Origin: Terriglobia bacterium
GTDB lineage: Bacteria > Acidobacteriota > Terriglobia > Terriglobales > Acidobacteriaceae
DNA length: 64,000 nucleotides
Reading direction: 5' to 3'
Assembly: GCA_020073665.1 (NCBI GenBank)
Contig: JAIQEU010000020.1
Span: forward strand, 62,001 to 126,000
A model generated the notes under the pieces. That model worked only from the letters and a program-made list of their open reading frames with translations. It was not told where the DNA came from and searched no databases. Position 1 is the stretch's first letter, and the number at the start of each line of letters is the position of its first letter. Below are positions 39,737-48,289 of this stretch, in pieces. A program made the position numbers and the translations under genes.

Positions 39737-41123
39737 ACAACTCATACTTCTTCACCAAGTGCCGGAACGACCGGTAGGAAATTTTCAGCAGGTCAGCGGC
39801 GCGGGTCTGCACTCCGTTGGACTGGGCCAGGGCAGCCAGCAGCAACGAACGTTCGATGTCGGCCACGTACTTCTCCATGTCCACCCCGTCCGGCAGCACG
39901 GAGCCCGCGCTGACGGTGCCGCCCGCTCCCACTCCCGCAGCCGCGGCCCGCGCCTTGGGGCGTTCCGCAGGAAGGTCAACGCGGAGCTCTTCTCCGGTCT
40001 CCAGGGCCACGGCCCGCTCAATCGTATTCTCCAACTGGCGGACGTTGCCGGGCCAGTCGTAGCCGCAGAGGGCGTCCAGGGATCGCGGGTTCACGCGCAG
40101 GATGCTCTTGCCGGCAGCCGGCGCGTATTTTTTCAGAAAGTGATTCACCAGTAGTGGAATGTCTTCGCGGCGGTCCCGCAGATGCGGCACCTGGACCGGG
40201 ATCACGCTCAGGCGATAGTAGAGATCCTCACGGAAACTGCCTTCGGCCACCAGTTTGTCGAGATCGCGGTTGGTGGCCGCGATCACCCGGACGTCGATGG
40301 CAATCTCGTTGCTGCCGCCCACCGGACGCACACAACGTTCCTGCAGAACGCGCAGCAACTTGACCTGCATGGTCAGCGTCATCTCGCTGATCTCGTCCAG
40401 GAAGATGGTGCCCTGGGTCGCCACTTCGAACAGCCCGCGCTTGTTCTGATTGGCGCCGGTGAACGCGCCTTTCACGTAGCCAAAGAGTTCGCTCTCCAGC
40501 AAGGTCTCGGGGAACGCGCCACAGTTGATGGAAACGAAGGGCTCAGCAGCCCGCGGGGAGCAGACGTGCACGGCGCGAGCCACCAGTTCCTTGCCGGTAC
40601 CACTCTCGCCGTAGATCAGGATAGTGCTTTGCGTGGACGCGACCGTACGGATGGTCTGCTTCAGCTTATCCATGGCCGGGCTGTCACCCACAATGTTGTC
40701 CAGCGAATTGCGGGTGGCGGCGTCGCGTTTGAAGGCGAAGTTCTGGCGGCTGAGCGCCATCTTCTCCATTGCCCGGTTGATGGCCAGCTTGATTTCATCC
40801 ACCAGTCCCGGAGATTTGCGGATGTAATCGGTTGCGCCACCGGCTTTCACCGCCTGGACGGCGGCTTCATAGTCATCCACCGCAGTGATCAGGATGACCG
40901 CGGAATCGGGTGAAACCTGGTGCGCGTAGCGCAGCACTTCGATGCCATCGGTGTGGGGCATCTTGATGTCGGTCACGACCACGTCGAACAGGGCGCTGTC
41001 GAGTTTCCGCTTGGCAGCTTCCCCCGAATTCACCGTTTCCACGCGATGGTTGTCGCGGCGCAAAGCGATGTCAAGCATTTCGCAGATGGAGCGCTCGTCG
41101 TCGCACACCAGGATGTTACCCAT
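39735..41123 (-). CDS. pilR: Sigma-54-dependent response regulator, PilR-like
   Basis: 462 residues: receiver domain (Asp52 in VVTDIKMP), AAA+ sigma-54 domain with Walker A GESGTGKE, an intact GAFTGA loop (GYVKGAFTGA) and Walker B GTIFLDEISEM, then a C-terminal FIS-type helix-turn-helix (LLKISYRSFRHLVKKYEL). It overlaps the sensor gene by 8 bp and lies behind pilB-pilT-pilC, so PilR is the natural assignment; in other bacteria PilR activates the pilin gene through sigma-54. No pilin gene is in the window. Confidence 0.9.
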   Translation of the reverse strand: MGNILVCDDERSICEMLDIALRRDNHRVETVNSGEAAKRKLDSALFDVVVTDIKMPHTDGIEVLRYAHQVSPDSAVILITAVDDYEAAVQAVKAGGATDYIRKSPGLVDEIKLAINRAMEKMALSRQNFAFKRDAATRNSLDNIVGDSPAMDKLKQTIRTVASTQSTILIYGESGTGKELVARAVHVCSPRAAEPFVSINCGAFPETLLESELFGYVKGAFTGANQNKRGLFEVATQGTIFLDEISEMTLTMQVKLLRVLQERCVRPVGGSNEIAIDVRVIAATNRDLDKLVAEGSFREDLYYRLSVIPVQVPHLRDRREDIPLLVNHFLKKYAPAAGKSILRVNPRSLDALCGYDWPGNVRQLENTIERAVALETGEELRVDLPAERPKARAAAAGVGAGGTVSAGSVLPDGVDMEKYVADIERSLLLAALAQSNGVQTRAADLLKISYRSFRHLVKKYEL

Positions 41124-42822
41124 GCGCTCTCCCTCCGGCTCCCACCGTCGCGGAAGCGGCTTCCGGCGCCGGCCGGGTGTGCCCGGCCAGGACGGTGCGG
41201 GTTACACCGGCACTCTCGTCCGCGCTGCTGCGCCGCAGGCGCAATACAAATACGCTGCCTTGCCCGGGCTTGGAGCGCGCCCAGACTTTGCCCTCGTGCG
41301 CCTGCACGATCTGGTAGACGATCGCCAGGCCGAGGCCGGTCCCACCTTCAAACTGGGACTGGAAGGGCTCGAAGATTTTCTCCGTCAGCTGTGGACTGAT
41401 GCCCGGGCCGGTATCGGCAAAGCTGATCTGCCAATCATCGCCTATCGTTTCTACCGAGATGGCCAGGGTTCCGCCGTCTTTCATGGCGCGAACCGCGTTC
41501 TCGCAGAAGTTCCAGAACACCTGCTTGATCTTGTCGCCGTCGGCCAGAGTGAATGCTTGTTTGGGCGCATACCGCCGCTCGATGCGGATCCCGGTGTTCT
41601 CGGTGACCAGGCGGTGCTGGAGCAGGGTGAGTGTATCCTCCAGCAACAGCAGCAGGTCGACCCGGCTGAAGCGGTACTGCTTGCCTCGAGAGTAGGCCAG
41701 GAAGTCGGTGATGATGCTGTTCAGACGCTCGGACTCACGGGTCACAATCTGCAGCAACTGCCGGTGCTCCGGGCTGAGGTCGGGAATGCCCGAAAGCATG
41801 CTGACCGAGCCGGCGATGGAAGTAAGCGGATTGCGGATTTCGTGAGCGATGGCGGCCGCCAGCCGGCCTACCGCCGCCAGCCGGTCCTGCATGCGCACTT
41901 CGCGCTCCAAGCGCCGCATCTCGGTGAGATCGTCGAAGGTGTAGACGTAACCTACCGTCTCCTGCTCGCTGACGGTAAGGGGCGAAACCATCACCCGAAA
42001 AGTTCTGCGGAAGGTGTTGGGCGCCACGAAGCGTACTTCGCCATGGGCGCGCTCGGAACCAACCTGGGGCAGGGGATCGAGAAAAACTTGCTGGATTGGC
42101 TGGCCCAGCAGTTCCTCCTCTGGCCGTTCCAGCTGCTTTTGTGCAGCTGCGTTGACCAGGGTAATGTGCCCGTCGAGCGCGGTGGTGATGAGGCCCCCGC
42201 TGATGGCCTGGATGATGTTTTCATGCAGTGCCTGCAAGTCTTCGAGGGCGCCGCTGGTGTACCTCAGTTTGACGTCTACCTGGCGCAACTTGGCGGCCAG
42301 CAGCCCGGTAAGGTAGGCCACCGCGAGGTAGGCGAAAAGGTTGATCAGAATAATGGCCTGCAGCGCTCCCAGCCCCGGTCGAGTGGTGGAATACGACGGA
42401 ACCAGGCCAAAGTAGGTCAGTTCCAGCACCATGCCGTAGAGAATGAATGCCAAGGCGGCGGTCAGGTAAGCCCACGACCGGGGTAAAAGCATGCAGGCCA
42501 CAATGATGACCAGCGGGTACAGCACGTTCAGCGAGCTATCCACGCCGCCGGTGATGTACACCACCAGGGTGACCAGCGCCAGATCAGTGAGTACCTGCAG
42601 CAGGCATTGCAGGCGGTGCTCCTGCCAGAAAGAAAGCAACAGGAGATAGAAAACGGAAATCGCGTACCACAGCAGGATGGTGGTAACAAACAGCCACACC
42701 GGCAGCGGGCTGGGGGTGAGCCGGGCGATCAGCAGCTCGATGGCCAGCAAGAACGTCAGGATGATGATACGGACCTTGACCAGCCAGGCCAACCACAGCC
42801 GATCATCGAACATGGATTGCAT
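41116..42822 (-). CDS. pilS: PilS-like sensor histidine kinase
   Basis: 568 residues from the ATG at 42822, with AGGA 6 bp upstream; the frame stays open 18 codons earlier, inside a repeat. Six hydrophobic segments (about 10-180), a PAS domain (about 205-320; SGGLITTALDGHITLVNAAA), HisKA with the phospho-acceptor His in AAIAHEIRNPLTSIAG, and HATPase (FWNFCENAVRAM, DTGPGISPQL, GTGLGLAIVYQIV). This is the PilS layout. It phosphorylates the adjacent PilR-like protein. Confidence 0.9.
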   Translation of the reverse strand: MQSMFDDRLWLAWLVKVRIIILTFLLAIELLIARLTPSPLPVWLFVTTILLWYAISVFYLLLLSFWQEHRLQCLLQVLTDLALVTLVVYITGGVDSSLNVLYPLVIIVACMLLPRSWAYLTAALAFILYGMVLELTYFGLVPSYSTTRPGLGALQAIILINLFAYLAVAYLTGLLAAKLRQVDVKLRYTSGALEDLQALHENIIQAISGGLITTALDGHITLVNAAAQKQLERPEEELLGQPIQQVFLDPLPQVGSERAHGEVRFVAPNTFRRTFRVMVSPLTVSEQETVGYVYTFDDLTEMRRLEREVRMQDRLAAVGRLAAAIAHEIRNPLTSIAGSVSMLSGIPDLSPEHRQLLQIVTRESERLNSIITDFLAYSRGKQYRFSRVDLLLLLEDTLTLLQHRLVTENTGIRIERRYAPKQAFTLADGDKIKQVFWNFCENAVRAMKDGGTLAISVETIGDDWQISFADTGPGISPQLTEKIFEPFQSQFEGGTGLGLAIVYQIVQAHEGKVWARSKPGQGSVFVLRLRRSSADESAGVTRTVLAGHTRPAPEAASATVGAGGRAHG

Positions 42823-42833
42823 TTGTAATCCTA

Positions 42834-42909
42834 GTTGCCGGTGGCTGGCGGCCGGTCGCTGGGGAACCGGGTCCAAGCCCAGCTACCAGCGACCTGCCAC
42901 CAGCGACTG
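42834..42909. repeat. Two-armed heptamer array between pilC and pilS
   Basis: Left arm 42834-42861: four units of G(T/C)xGC(T/C)G form, such as GTGGCTG and GTCGCTG. Right arm about 42878-42909: inverted units such as CTACCAG and CCACCAG. The core word is the one found at 36.6 and 39.7 kb. The array lies in the leader of pilS, so a hairpin here would lie in the pil mRNA upstream of the sensor gene. Confidence 0.7.
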
Positions 42910-42918
42910 TTCTTGCCG

Positions 42919-44127
42919 TTATCCAGCCAGTTTCGCGATCATCGCGAACAGCGGCATGTACAGCGAAATGACGATGCCGCCGATCATCACGCCCAACAGG
43001 CCGATGATGATCGGTTCCAGCATAGCCAGCATGTCCTTGGTGGCGGCGTCGACTTCGTCTTCGTAGAAGTCGGCAATCTTCTGCAGCATGGCGTCCATGG
43101 CGCCGGTGGCTTCGCCCACGCCGATCATCTGGGTCACCATGTTGGGAAACACGCCGCATTCCCGCAGCGGATCGACAATGGTACGGCCCTCCTCGATGGC
43201 TTTACGCACCTTCATCAGGGCCTCTTCCAGCACCGCATTGCCCGACGTCTTGGCGGTGATGCTCAAGCCTTCCAGGATGGGCACGCCGGAAGTGATCAGG
43301 GTGCCGAGGGTGCGGGTAAAGCGTGCCACCGCGATCTTACGCAGCAGAACGCCCAGCACCGGCAACTTGAGCATTGCAAAGTCGAAGTAGTAGCGGCCGC
43401 GGGGATGTTTACGAACCTGCTTGATCCCGAACACCGCGCCGACGATTCCGACAATGAAGAACCACCAGAACTGCCCGACGAAGGCGCTCAACCCCATGGT
43501 GATGCGCGTGGGCAGCGGCAGGGCAACGTTCAAGCCGGCAAACAGGTTGGCGAAGATCGGCACCACCCACTTCAACAGGGCGCCTACGATCAGGAACGCC
43601 AGCGAGACCACGGACACGGGATAGATCAAAGCCGACTTGACCGCGGCGCGCAGTTTGACCGCCTTTTCCACGTAGATGGCCAAGCGCTGCAGGATGATGT
43701 CCAGGATACCGCCGGTTTCTCCGGCCTCCATCATGTTGGTGGTCAGGTCGTCGAATACCTTGGGAAACTGCCGCATGGCGTTGGCCAGGGTGGCGCCGCC
43801 TTCGACCGTGGTACGGACACCGGTCAGGGTCTTCTGGAAGGCCACGTTCTCCTGGTTGGCCGCCAGGATTTCCAGGCACTGCACCAGTGGCAGACCGGCA
43901 TCAATCATGACCGAGAACTGACGGAAGAAGATGGCGATCTCCTTGGTCTTGACCTTGCCCGAGCCAAAGGTGGGCATAACGAATTCCTTACCCTTTTGGC
44001 GGATGGAGCCGGGCGTGATGCGTTCACGCCGCAGTTGCGTGCTCAGGATCTCCTTGGTCGGAGCCGTGCGCTCGCCGCTGACTTTTTCGCCGGCCGCGTT
44101 CTTGCCCGAAAACGTGAAAACTGGCAT
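42919..44127 (-). CDS. pilC: Type IV pilus inner-membrane platform protein PilC
   Basis: 402 residues: basic N-terminal domain, then two T2SSF domains (about 70-190 and 275-395), each with a cytoplasmic helical bundle and membrane helices. Motifs: FFRQFSVMIDAGLPLVQCLE, MMEAGETGGILDIILQRLAI, ARFTRTLGTLITSGVPILEG, IGVGEATGAMDAMLQKIADF. AGGAGAGG precedes the ATG. It turns pilus assembly and retraction under PilB and PilT. Confidence 0.96.
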   Translation of the reverse strand: MPVFTFSGKNAAGEKVSGERTAPTKEILSTQLRRERITPGSIRQKGKEFVMPTFGSGKVKTKEIAIFFRQFSVMIDAGLPLVQCLEILAANQENVAFQKTLTGVRTTVEGGATLANAMRQFPKVFDDLTTNMMEAGETGGILDIILQRLAIYVEKAVKLRAAVKSALIYPVSVVSLAFLIVGALLKWVVPIFANLFAGLNVALPLPTRITMGLSAFVGQFWWFFIVGIVGAVFGIKQVRKHPRGRYYFDFAMLKLPVLGVLLRKIAVARFTRTLGTLITSGVPILEGLSITAKTSGNAVLEEALMKVRKAIEEGRTIVDPLRECGVFPNMVTQMIGVGEATGAMDAMLQKIADFYEDEVDAATKDMLAMLEPIIIGLLGVMIGGIVISLYMPLFAMIAKLAG

Positions 44128-44238
44128 GGTAACCTCTCCTCGCTACGTGAACTTGCTTGCCGGTCCGGCTCGCGTTCCGGACCCAATCTGTAATCATTCC
44201 TGCCCGGTCGTGCAAAAGCCGGGACCTTGCTGCGCCGC

Positions 44239-45369
44239 TCAGCGCTTTCCGCTGGTGGCACCCTTCGCCATGGCCGGAGACTGGTTGCGATTCAACAGCC
44301 CCGCGCCGCGCGCGATCATCTCGTTCAATTCGTCCTGGTTGCTGGAGCGGGCCATGGCGGTTTCCAGTGTGATCTGCTTCTGGAAATAGGCCGTGGCCAG
44401 CGCCTGGTTAAAGGTCTGCATACCGTATTTCTCCTGCCCTGACTGCATGGCGGAGTAGATCTGGTGGATCTTGTCTTCGCGGATCAGGTTGCGAATGGCG
44501 GCGTTGGGCACCATGATTTCCATACACATGGCGCGGCCCTTGCCGTCGGCGCTGTGCAGCAGGCTTTGGCACAAGATGCCTTCCAGCACCAGCGACAACT
44601 GGGCGCGAATCTGTGGCTGCTGGTGCGCCGGAAAGACGTCGATGATGCGGTTGATGGTCGACGACGCGTTATTGGTGTGCAGCGTGCCGAATGTCAAGTG
44701 GCCGGTTTCGGCGATGCGCAGGGCGGACTCGATGGTCTCCAGGTCGCGCATTTCGCCGATCAGCACCACGTCCGGGTCTTCGCGGAGGGCGGCGCGCAAG
44801 GCGTCGCTGAAGCTCTTGGTGTCGGCGTGCAGTTCGCGCTGGTTGACCACGCAGTTCTTGTTCATGTGCACGAACTCGATCGGGTCCTCAATGGTGAGGA
44901 TGTGATCGTGCCGCTCAGAGTTGATCTTGTCGATCATGGCCGCCAGCGTGGTGGACTTGCCCGAGCCGGTCGGACCGGTCACCAGCACCAGCCCGCGGGG
45001 TTTGTCGCAGAGCTTGCTGACCACGGCCGGCAGGCCCAACTGGTTGAAGGACTTGATCTCAAAGGGAATCAGACGGAAGACGGCCGCGGTCGCGCCCCGC
45101 TGGTTGAAGGTGTTGGCGCGAAAGCGGGCCAGCCCTTTCAAGCCGAAGGAGAAGTCGAGTTCGAGATTTTCTTCGAAGCGGTGCTTCTGCGAGTCGGTCA
45201 TCACGCTGTAGGCCAGCTGCTTGGTCTCGGCCGGGGTCAACTGCGGCAGATCCAGCGGCACCAGATGCCCGTGCACCCGGATCTGCGGCGGCGAGTTGGT
45301 GGTGATGTGGAGATCGCTGCCGCTCATCTCCAGCATTCGTTTCAACAGATCACTCAGCGAAAGCGCCAT
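44239..45369 (-). CDS. pilT: Type IV pilus retraction ATPase PilT
   Basis: 376 residues. N-terminal PAS-like domain, RecA-like core with Walker A GPTGSGKSTT, Asp box ILTIEDPIEFVH, Walker B region DPDVVLIGEMRDLETIESAL and His box TGHLTFGTLHTNNA. The retraction-motor signature is intact (AIRNLIREDKIHQIYSAMQS, close to PilT's AIRNLIREGK). Linked to pilB upstream and pilC downstream. Confidence 0.97.
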   Translation of the reverse strand: MALSLSDLLKRMLEMSGSDLHITTNSPPQIRVHGHLVPLDLPQLTPAETKQLAYSVMTDSQKHRFEENLELDFSFGLKGLARFRANTFNQRGATAAVFRLIPFEIKSFNQLGLPAVVSKLCDKPRGLVLVTGPTGSGKSTTLAAMIDKINSERHDHILTIEDPIEFVHMNKNCVVNQRELHADTKSFSDALRAALREDPDVVLIGEMRDLETIESALRIAETGHLTFGTLHTNNASSTINRIIDVFPAHQQPQIRAQLSLVLEGILCQSLLHSADGKGRAMCMEIMVPNAAIRNLIREDKIHQIYSAMQSGQEKYGMQTFNQALATAYFQKQITLETAMARSSNQDELNEMIARGAGLLNRNQSPAMAKGATSGKR

Positions 45370-45397
45370 AATCTTCGGTTCCCTTTCTCTCCAAGCC

Positions 45398-47113
45398 CTA
45401 GTGAATGGTCTCGCGGGCCACTTCTTCCAGCGTGGTCATACCCTCGGCCACCTTGATGAGCCCGCTGCGGCGCAAGGTGATCATGCCCCGCTCGATGGCC
45501 TTCTTCTTGAGTTCCACCGCCGAGGCGCCGACCAGCACCAGTTCCCTGATTTCGTCATCTACTTCCATGACCTCGTACAAGCCGGTGCGGCCCTTGTAAC
45601 CGGTGTTATTGCAGGTGCCGCAACCCTTGCCTTTCTGGATCTTCACCGTCTTGGCTTCTTCCGGGGTGTAGCCTTCTTCAATCAGAGCCTGGACGGGCAT
45701 TTCCACGACCTCGGCACACTCCTTGCAAATGCGCCGCACCAGGCGCTGGGCGCAGATGAGATGGACCGAAGTCGCCACCAGGAACGGCTCGATACCCATG
45801 TTCATGAGCCGGGTGATGGTTTCGGGAGCGCCGTTGGTGTGCAGGGTGGAAAGCACCAGGTGTCCGGTGAGCGCGGCCTTGATGGCGATTTCTGCGGTTT
45901 CGAAGTCGCGGATCTCGCCCACCAGGATGATGTTGGGGTCCTGCCGCAGGAAGGCGCGCAACGAGGCGGCAAAGTTCAACCCGATCTGCTCCTTCATCTG
46001 CACCTGGTTCACTCCCGCCAGTTGAAATTCGACCGGGTCTTCGGCGGTCATGATGTTGGTGTCCGGAGTGTTGAGCCGCGCGATGGAGGAGTACAGGGTG
46101 TTGGTCTTGCCCGAGCCGGTGGGCCCGGTGACCAGCACCATGCCGTAGGGCTTCAGGATGGCTTTCTCGAACTTGACCAGCGACTCCGCCTCGAAGCCCA
46201 GCTTGGTCATATCCAGGCGGAGGTTCTCCTTGTCGAGCAAGCGGAGCACAATCTTTTCGCCCCACAGGGTGGGCAGCGTGCTGACGCGGAAGTCGAGCTG
46301 CTTCTTGCGCCCGCCCAGATTCATTTTCAGCATGATGCGGCCGTCCTGCGGCAGGCGCTTCTCGCTGATGTCGAGCTTCGACATGATCTTCACGCGGGAG
46401 ATGATGGCGTCTTTCAACTTGAGCGGCGGCGACATGATGCTCTGCAGCACACCGTCAATGCGGAAGCGGACCCGGAACTCTTTTTCGTAGGGCTCCATGT
46501 GGATGTCGCTAGCGCCCCGCTTCACCGCATCGGTCAACACCAGGTTGACCAGCTTGACGATGGGAGCTTCATCGGCCGCCCGCTCCAGGTCGGCCAGCTC
46601 CATCTCGGTCTCTTCGGATTGCAGTTCGACGTCGGCGTCGCCCAGGTCCGTCATCGACTGCATCACCTGCTCGAGATCTTCTTCGTTGCTGGTGCCGTAG
46701 GCCTTGTCGATGCCCTCGACGATGGAGCTTTCCGAGGCCACCACCGGCTCAATGTTGAAGCCGGTCATGAACTTGATGTCGTCCATCGCGAACACATTGG
46801 TGGGATCCACCATGGCGATGGTCAGCGAAGCGCCCACCCGGCTCAGCGGCAGGATCTGGTAGCGCTTGGCAGTTTCAAACGGAATCAGCTTGACGACCGA
46901 AGGATCAATTTCGAAATAAGAGAGATTGATAGCGGGAACGCCGTACTGCCGGGAAAGGAAATTGGTGACGTCCTCGTCCGACAGGAAGCCAAGCTTCACC
47001 AAGGCGGAGCCCAGGCGACAGTTGGTCTCCTTCTGGACCTTCATCGCCTGTTCCAACTGCTCTGGGGTGATGACCTTTTCTTTGACGAGAAGGTCGCCCA
47101 GCCGTTGAGACAT
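45398..47113 (-). CDS. pilB: Type IV pilus assembly ATPase PilB
   Basis: 571 residues. The N-terminal MshEN/T2SSE-N domain (about 1-150; MSQRLGDLLVKEKVITPEQL) includes the double-Leu repeats that bind c-di-GMP in some relatives. Catalytic core: GPTGSGKTNTLYS, MTAEDPVEFQLAGVNQVQM, DPNIILVGEIRDFETAEIAI, TGHLVLSTLHTNGA. A zinc tetracysteine site follows (CKEC and CGTC). It powers pilus extension. First gene of pilB-pilT-pilC-pilS-pilR; GGAG and GAGG lie before the ATG. Confidence 0.97.
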   Translation of the reverse strand: MSQRLGDLLVKEKVITPEQLEQAMKVQKETNCRLGSALVKLGFLSDEDVTNFLSRQYGVPAINLSYFEIDPSVVKLIPFETAKRYQILPLSRVGASLTIAMVDPTNVFAMDDIKFMTGFNIEPVVASESSIVEGIDKAYGTSNEEDLEQVMQSMTDLGDADVELQSEETEMELADLERAADEAPIVKLVNLVLTDAVKRGASDIHMEPYEKEFRVRFRIDGVLQSIMSPPLKLKDAIISRVKIMSKLDISEKRLPQDGRIMLKMNLGGRKKQLDFRVSTLPTLWGEKIVLRLLDKENLRLDMTKLGFEAESLVKFEKAILKPYGMVLVTGPTGSGKTNTLYSSIARLNTPDTNIMTAEDPVEFQLAGVNQVQMKEQIGLNFAASLRAFLRQDPNIILVGEIRDFETAEIAIKAALTGHLVLSTLHTNGAPETITRLMNMGIEPFLVATSVHLICAQRLVRRICKECAEVVEMPVQALIEEGYTPEEAKTVKIQKGKGCGTCNNTGYKGRTGLYEVMEVDDEIRELVLVGASAVELKKKAIERGMITLRRSGLIKVAEGMTTLEEVARETIH

Positions 47114-47450
47114 ACCTCGATCTCCTATCTGAGCGGCAGAGAAATGCCGGTGACTTCGCCTTGCTCGCGCGAAATCGCTGCTTTAGTGGGGGGAGAAATT
47201 GCAGCCTATCGCGTTGACACAAATTGTCAACGCAGATGGCATATGGCACCAGTAACTTTGGTACCTGTACCGCATGGCGGAAGCGGGCTAAGACGTTGCC
47301 GCATTACGCAGAGCGCGTCAGACGTGCTTTTTGCAACCATCCAAATTCGGGAACCGCGGGTGGCCATGACCTTAGGTAAGGGCGGCCCTGGCGCTGTGGG
47401 AGCAACGGCTGCCTCTGGGCTGGCGCGGCGCCGGAGCTACACTTGGAAGC
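47114..47450. other. Intergenic region upstream of pilB
   Basis: 337 bp between divergent pilB and the HhH-GPD gene. It contains a perfect 9-bp inverted repeat GCGTTGACA with a 5-base spacer (47211-47233) and a smaller one, GGTAC-CT-GTACC (47260-47271). On the minus strand the first repeat supplies TTGACA, followed after 16 bp by TAGGCT, a possible weak promoter for pilB. I found no convincing sigma-54 (TGGCAC-N5-TTGC) promoter. Confidence 0.5.
47211..47233. promoter_or_regulatory. Perfect palindrome upstream of pilB
   Basis: GCGTTGACA (47211-47219), CAAAT, TGTCAACGC (47225-47233). An operator-like 9-5-9 site about 100 bp before the pilB start. One half contains TTGACA for transcription toward pilB; the other half contains it toward the HhH-GPD gene. 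Confidence 0.55.
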
Positions 47451-48224
47451 GTGAAAGCTGACGCAAACGTCGGACAGATCCGCGCTTACTATCGCACCCT
47501 GTACCGGACCTGGGGACCTCAGCACTGGTGGCCAGGACGTACTCGGTTTGAAGTCATTGCGGGCGCGTACCTGGTACAGAACGCAGCGTGGACCAACGCG
47601 GAGCGTGCCCTGGGCCGTCTGCGTGCCGCCGGTGCACTCAGCCTGGATGGCATACGGAGGGCTCCACTCCCGAGGCTGCAGTCCCTGGTTCGTCCCGCCG
47701 GTTACTTTCGGCAGAAGGCACGGAACTTGAAGGGCTTCGTCAAATTTCTGGACAAGCGCTATGGCGGGTCGCTCGATCGCATGTTTCTCCAGCCCACCGA
47801 AACGCTGCGCCAGGAACTGCTCGGATTGCGCGGGGTCGGCCCCGAGACCGCGGATTCCATTCTGCTTTACGCTGGCCAGCGTCCGGTATTCGTGGTTGAC
47901 GCCTACGCCCGGCGCATCCTCAATCGTCATGGTCTCGTGCCCGCCAACGCCACCTACGATGAAGTCCGTAAGCTGTTCGAGCGCGCGCTGGCCGGTGTGG
48001 TGCCGAAGCCGCGAAAACCGGAAGCAGATTGTGGCGCCGCGGCACACACGCCTTCACCGATGAGCCGGGCAAAGCGCTCTACCCGGGCGCAGGCCTACAA
48101 CGAGATGCACGGGCTGATGGTGGGTGTGGGCAAGCAGTTTTGCTTGAAGTCGAAAGCGTGCTGCGAGGGCTGCCCGCTGGAGCAGTTCTTGCCGCGCCCA
48201 AAGTCCGGTCATCGCGGCTTATAA
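47451..48224 (+). CDS. HhH-GPD DNA glycosylase related to endonuclease III (COG2231/MagIII type)
   Basis: 257 residues from GTG 47451. The helix-hairpin-helix reads LRGVGPETADSILLYA; the catalytic Asp150 lies in VFVVDAYARRI. The Lys of bifunctional endonuclease III (GVGRKTA) is Glu132 here, as in monofunctional MagIII-type 3-methyladenine glycosylases. The C-terminal iron-sulfur motif has Cys231, Cys238 and Cys241 in correct spacing, but the fourth position (247) is Leu. A base-excision enzyme without lyase activity is the best prediction; whether it holds a 4Fe-4S cluster is open. Confidence 0.82.
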   Translation: MKADANVGQIRAYYRTLYRTWGPQHWWPGRTRFEVIAGAYLVQNAAWTNAERALGRLRAAGALSLDGIRRAPLPRLQSLVRPAGYFRQKARNLKGFVKFLDKRYGGSLDRMFLQPTETLRQELLGLRGVGPETADSILLYAGQRPVFVVDAYARRILNRHGLVPANATYDEVRKLFERALAGVVPKPRKPEADCGAAAHTPSPMSRAKRSTRAQAYNEMHGLMVGVGKQFCLKSKACCEGCPLEQFLPRPKSGHRGL

Positions 48225-48289
48225 TGAGGTCGCGCCGTCCGGGCTCGCATCTCTAGGATATAGTTCGGCTTGGCCCGGCTGCTTTATAC

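Noticed and set aside
40942-42486. A 514-codon plus-strand open frame opposite pilS
   Set aside because: Antisense shadow of a clear histidine kinase gene; no coding character.
47114-47450. Sigma-54 promoter upstream of pilB, expected from the adjacent PilS/PilR pair
   Set aside because: No TGGCAC-N5-TTGC match was found on the minus strand.
45221-47461. A 746-codon plus-strand open frame opposite pilB and pilT
   Set aside because: Shadow frame; pilB and pilT motifs on the minus strand are complete.
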